From: Chryseobacterium sp. R2A-55 | GTDB lineage: Bacteria; Bacteroidota; Bacteroidia; Flavobacteriales; Weeksellaceae | Assembly: GCF_021401085.1 (NCBI RefSeq) | Contig: NZ_JACBFP010000001.1 | Coordinates: 372,001-436,000, forward strand | Reading direction: 5' to 3' | Length of the DNA: 64,000 bases | Shown: positions 61,921 through 64,000 of the stretch, in pieces | Layout of the letters: each line of letters opens with the position of its first letter | How positions within the stretch are numbered: position 1 is the first letter of the stretch | The notes under the pieces: model-generated | Database searches by the model: none | The model's input: the letters and a program-made list of their open reading frames with translations, nothing else | Told to the model about the DNA's origin: nothing | Position numbers and translations under genes: made by a program

Positions 61921-62107
61921 GCGGAAGTGCGAACTGCGAAGCCCGAAACTGGAAGGTTAAATTTCTTTAAGGTGTTATTGTTGCACAGTAAATTACGTTT
62001 GAGTGTAATTAATATTAAGTGGTGAATCAGATATTCATCAATGCCATTTCGAATCCAGTATCTCTTATTTCCCGATTCAATTCCTTTTTTCATTGATAAA
62101 ATTCATC

Positions 62108-62138
62108 TTTCAGATTGTGCCGGAAAAATGTATTTTTG
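62108..62138 (+). promoter_or_regulatory. Predicted promoter of the acetyl-CoA hydrolase/transferase gene
   Basis: TATTTTTG (62131-62138) is a perfect -7 box. TTTC (62108-62111), one mismatch from TTTG, lies 19 bases upstream. The ATG is at 62181, giving a leader of about 35 bases. Confidence 0.45.
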
Positions 62139-62180
62139 AAAAGAAATAGTAACAGATCTTAACTCACAAAAAAATTAAGG

Positions 62181-63461
62181 ATGATCAATTATGTAAGTGC
62201 CGAAGAAGCCGTTTCAGTGATTAAAAGCGGTGACCGGATTTTTGGACATGGAAGTGCCTGTACCCCGAATCTTTTTTATGATGAATTGGCAAAAAGGGCT
62301 CCGGAACTGCGAAATGTAGAACTGGTCTCCATCACCCAGCAAGGAAATGTAGCCATTGCAAAACCCGAATATAAAGACAGCTTTTTCATTAAATCCCTCT
62401 TTACTTCCACACCGGTCCGCGAAGCAGTGAATTCTGAACGGGGAGATTTTGTGCCGATTTTCTTAAGTGAAATCCCCACACTGTTCAAGAACGGAATGCT
62501 TCCATTGGATGTGGCGATGGTGACGGTTTCGCCACCGGATAATCACGGTTACTGTACTTTGGGAACTTCAGTGGATGTAGCCAGAGCAGCGGTGGATCAC
62601 GCCAAGAAAATCATCGCAATCGTCAATCCAAAAATGCCGCGGGTACATGGCGACGGAATGATCCACTACAGCCGCATCGATAAAATGGTGTGGAATGATG
62701 AAGAACTGATGACCCTGGATTACGGTGCAAAAGTAACCGACATCGAAATGCAGATTGGAAAAAATGTTGCAGAAATCGTGGATGACGAAGCCACCCTGCA
62801 AATGGGAATCGGGACCATTCCCGATGCGGTTTTGAAATGTTTGGGCAATCACAAAAACCTGGGTGTACATACCGAAATGCTGAGCGACGGAATCGTGGAT
62901 TTGATCCTGAACGACGTGGTGAACAACAAATTTAAAGGAACCCACCTCAACAGAACAATCACCAGTTTCTGTTTCGGAACCAAAAAACTGTATGATTTCG
63001 TGGACAATAATCCTTCGATCGCATTCATGGATGTGCAGCATGTGAACTTCCCGATCAATATTATGAAAAACAAAAAAATGCACGCCATCAATTCCGCCAT
63101 CGAAATTGATTTGACGGGACAGGTCTGTGCAGATTCCATCGGAACGTACCAGTTTTCCGGAATTGGCGGACAAATGGATTTCATGCGTGGTGCGGCACTT
63201 TCAGAAGGAGGAAAACCCATTATGGCCATCTCTTCCCGAACCAATAAAGGCATTCCGAGAATCGTTCCCTACCTGAAACAGGGAGCCGGAGTGGTGACCA
63301 CCAGAGGTCACATTCACTACGTCTGCACCGAGTATGGAACCACAAACCTCTACGGAAAAAGTCTCCGCGAAAGAGCGAAAGCACTCATCGAAATTTCACA
63401 TCCTGATGACCGCGAAATGCTGGATATTGCAGCTTTCGAAAGATTCAAATGCGCGCTTTAA
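62181..63461 (+). CDS. Acetyl-CoA hydrolase/4-hydroxybutyrate CoA-transferase family
   Basis: The 426-aa protein belongs to the Cat1/AbfT family of family I CoA-transferases. It begins INYVSAEEAVSVIKSGDRIF and has GHGSACTPNLFYDELAK (CoA loop). LGVHTEMLSDGIVDL holds the catalytic Glu of the family, and FSGIGGQMDFMRGAALSEGG and VVTTRGHIHYVCTEYGTTNL are C-terminal signatures. It moves CoA between acetate and other acids or hydrolyses acetyl-CoA; which it does here cannot be told. It is monocistronic, with its own promoter and the terminator at 63530-63571. Confidence 0.9.
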   Translation: MINYVSAEEAVSVIKSGDRIFGHGSACTPNLFYDELAKRAPELRNVELVSITQQGNVAIAKPEYKDSFFIKSLFTSTPVREAVNSERGDFVPIFLSEIPTLFKNGMLPLDVAMVTVSPPDNHGYCTLGTSVDVARAAVDHAKKIIAIVNPKMPRVHGDGMIHYSRIDKMVWNDEELMTLDYGAKVTDIEMQIGKNVAEIVDDEATLQMGIGTIPDAVLKCLGNHKNLGVHTEMLSDGIVDLILNDVVNNKFKGTHLNRTITSFCFGTKKLYDFVDNNPSIAFMDVQHVNFPINIMKNKKMHAINSAIEIDLTGQVCADSIGTYQFSGIGGQMDFMRGAALSEGGKPIMAISSRTNKGIPRIVPYLKQGAGVVTTRGHIHYVCTEYGTTNLYGKSLRERAKALIEISHPDDREMLDIAAFERFKCAL

Positions 63462-63529
63462 ATATAGAATTAATTGATCCTGAAATCGGTAGAAACTCAG
63501 TCAACACTGAAAATCCTGATTAGGGAAGT

Positions 63530-63571
63530 AAGGCATTAAAAGCAGGATACGCCAATAATGCCTTATTTTTT
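63530..63571 (+). terminator. Rho-independent terminator of the CoA-transferase gene
   Basis: AAGGCATTA (63530-63538) pairs with TAATGCCTT (63556-63564), a perfect 9-bp stem with a 17-base loop, followed by ATTTTTT. It lies 68 bases after the stop codon. Confidence 0.7.
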
Positions 63572-63642
63572 CTCATAAAAACCTGTACCATTCACTTCAT
63601 CAATTGAATGATGGCAGAAAGTGGACATTTTTTAATGCTTAA

Positions 63643-63879
63643 TCAACCTAAAAGCTGCATGAAAAAAATAATCTCTGCCGGCAGCTGCGGAGGATAAAAG
63701 ATCTCCATATTCTGAACAACAGTGCGGTCAAAGAGTTGGGATGCTATATAATCACTGTAATAAACGGCATTTAATTCTGGATGAATTGAACTTTCAGTTA
63801 AATCCAGCCCATACTTCGCCAATACTTTTTCGTAAACGGCAAGCAAAAACAACACGTGCGTTGAAAAACAAATGTACAC
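63643..63879 (-). pseudogene. Probable 5'-truncated gene fragment
   Basis: The last ~65 codons read like genuine protein: YEKVLAKYGLDLTESSIHPE, YYSDYIASQLFDRTVVQNM, FYPPQLPAEIIFFMQLLG. The first dozen codons (MYICFSTHVLFLL) are unlike the rest and fall inside the promoter region of the divergent antitoxin-like gene. This suggests the front part was lost at a junction near 63840. I do not recognise the family; a short intact gene with a non-ATG start is the alternative. Confidence 0.4.
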
Positions 63880-63913
63880 GTATCAAAAAAAACTTCTTAA
63901 CTTTGCACGTGTA
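63853..63913. promoter_or_regulatory. Promoter and palindromic operator-like sites before the antitoxin-like gene
   Basis: TAACTTTG (63898-63905, plus strand) is a -7 box. It is bracketed by TACACGT (63875-63881) and ACGTGTA (63907-63913), and two CACGTG palindromes lie at 63853 and 63906. Toxin-antitoxin genes are typically autorepressed through such repeats. A -33 match is not clear. Confidence 0.45.
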
Positions 63914-63939
63914 AGTTTAACCTAAAAAGCCCGTGCATT

Positions 63940-64000
63940 ATGAATACAAAGCTAACATTAACAATCGAAAAATCTGTTATTGAAAAGGCAAAAAAATATG
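63940..64000 (+). CDS. Start of a DUF6364-like antitoxin gene (cut by window edge)
   Basis: Twenty codons are visible: MNTKLTLTIEKSVIEKAKKY. This opening (short beta strand TKLTLTI followed by an amphipathic helix) is that of ribbon-helix-helix-like DUF6364 proteins, which usually precede a PIN-domain toxin gene. The gene runs past the window end, so the toxin cannot be confirmed. Palindromic sites upstream fit autoregulation. Confidence 0.55.
   Translation, partial: MNTKLTLTIEKSVIEKAKKY

Noticed and set aside
1-64000. tRNA, rRNA and known riboswitches
   Set aside because: No cloverleaf-compatible sequence with conserved TTCGAANCC arms, no rRNA-like stretch and no riboswitch core was recognised while reading; a tRNAscan/Infernal run would settle it.

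Overview
The window looks like a chromosomal segment of a flavobacterium of the Weeksellaceae type (Chryseobacterium/Epilithonimonas/Kaistella-like). This rests on many proteins with type IX secretion (T9SS) type A C-terminal sorting domains, AT-rich spacers, promoters of the Bacteroidota form TTTG-N18..21-TAnnTTTG, and few Shine-Dalgarno sequences. No rRNA, tRNA, CRISPR array, transposase or integrase is visible.

Region 1 (1-21.6 kb, all minus strand) is a Wzx/Wzy-type capsule or exopolysaccharide locus, read from 21.6 kb down to base 1 and cut by the window edge. At its head is a small secreted protein with a PID-CTERM-like tail, then pglC-pglD-pglE-pglF homologues (UDP-diNAc-bacillosamine synthesis and the initiating phosphosugar transferase), then wza and wzc (export lipoprotein and Wzz/BY-kinase). 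A 56-codon unannotated ORF, a MurJ-like flippase, a methyltransferase and a GT2 follow. Next come two different polymerase candidates (a Wzy-like protein and an EpsG-like protein) separated by a secreted beta-helix protein, two GT4 enzymes, and a UDP-L-FucNAc set (fnlA, a cupin isomerase-like gene, fnlB, fnlC) ending in a partial WbuB-like transferase. Taken together, the predicted product is a glycan started on diNAcBac (or a related sugar) and containing L-FucNAc.

Region 2 (21.9-52.7 kb) is a run of six T9SS-exported surface or secreted proteins on the minus strand. Five are large (838-2109 aa) and share a roughly 360-400 aa module just before the sorting domain, joined to quite different N-terminal parts: beta-strand repeats, glycine-rich/IPT/Ig/GEVED, DNRLRE/GEVED, LamG-like/Fn3/lamin-tail. 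Three share nearly identical DNA in this module, and for two of them the match runs about 1.4 kb and includes the terminator. GC content steps up sharply where the shared module begins. Spacers of 0.65-1.8 kb hold promoters, terminators, hairpins and eroded ORFs. The only plus-strand gene here is a TPR/membrane/AraC-type regulator at 44.5 kb.

Region 3 (53.9-63.6 kb, plus strand) is ordinary chromosomal content: dinB, a YceI lipoprotein preceded by five 11-bp tandem repeats, a cytoplasmic GH13 alpha-amylase, a CoA-type Nudix hydrolase, a PlsC-like acyltransferase, a small lipoprotein, an unrecognised 182-aa protein, homogentisate dioxygenase and an acetyl-CoA hydrolase/transferase. The last 360 bases hold a truncated ORF on the minus strand and the promoter and first codons of a gene whose product starts like a DUF6364-type antitoxin.
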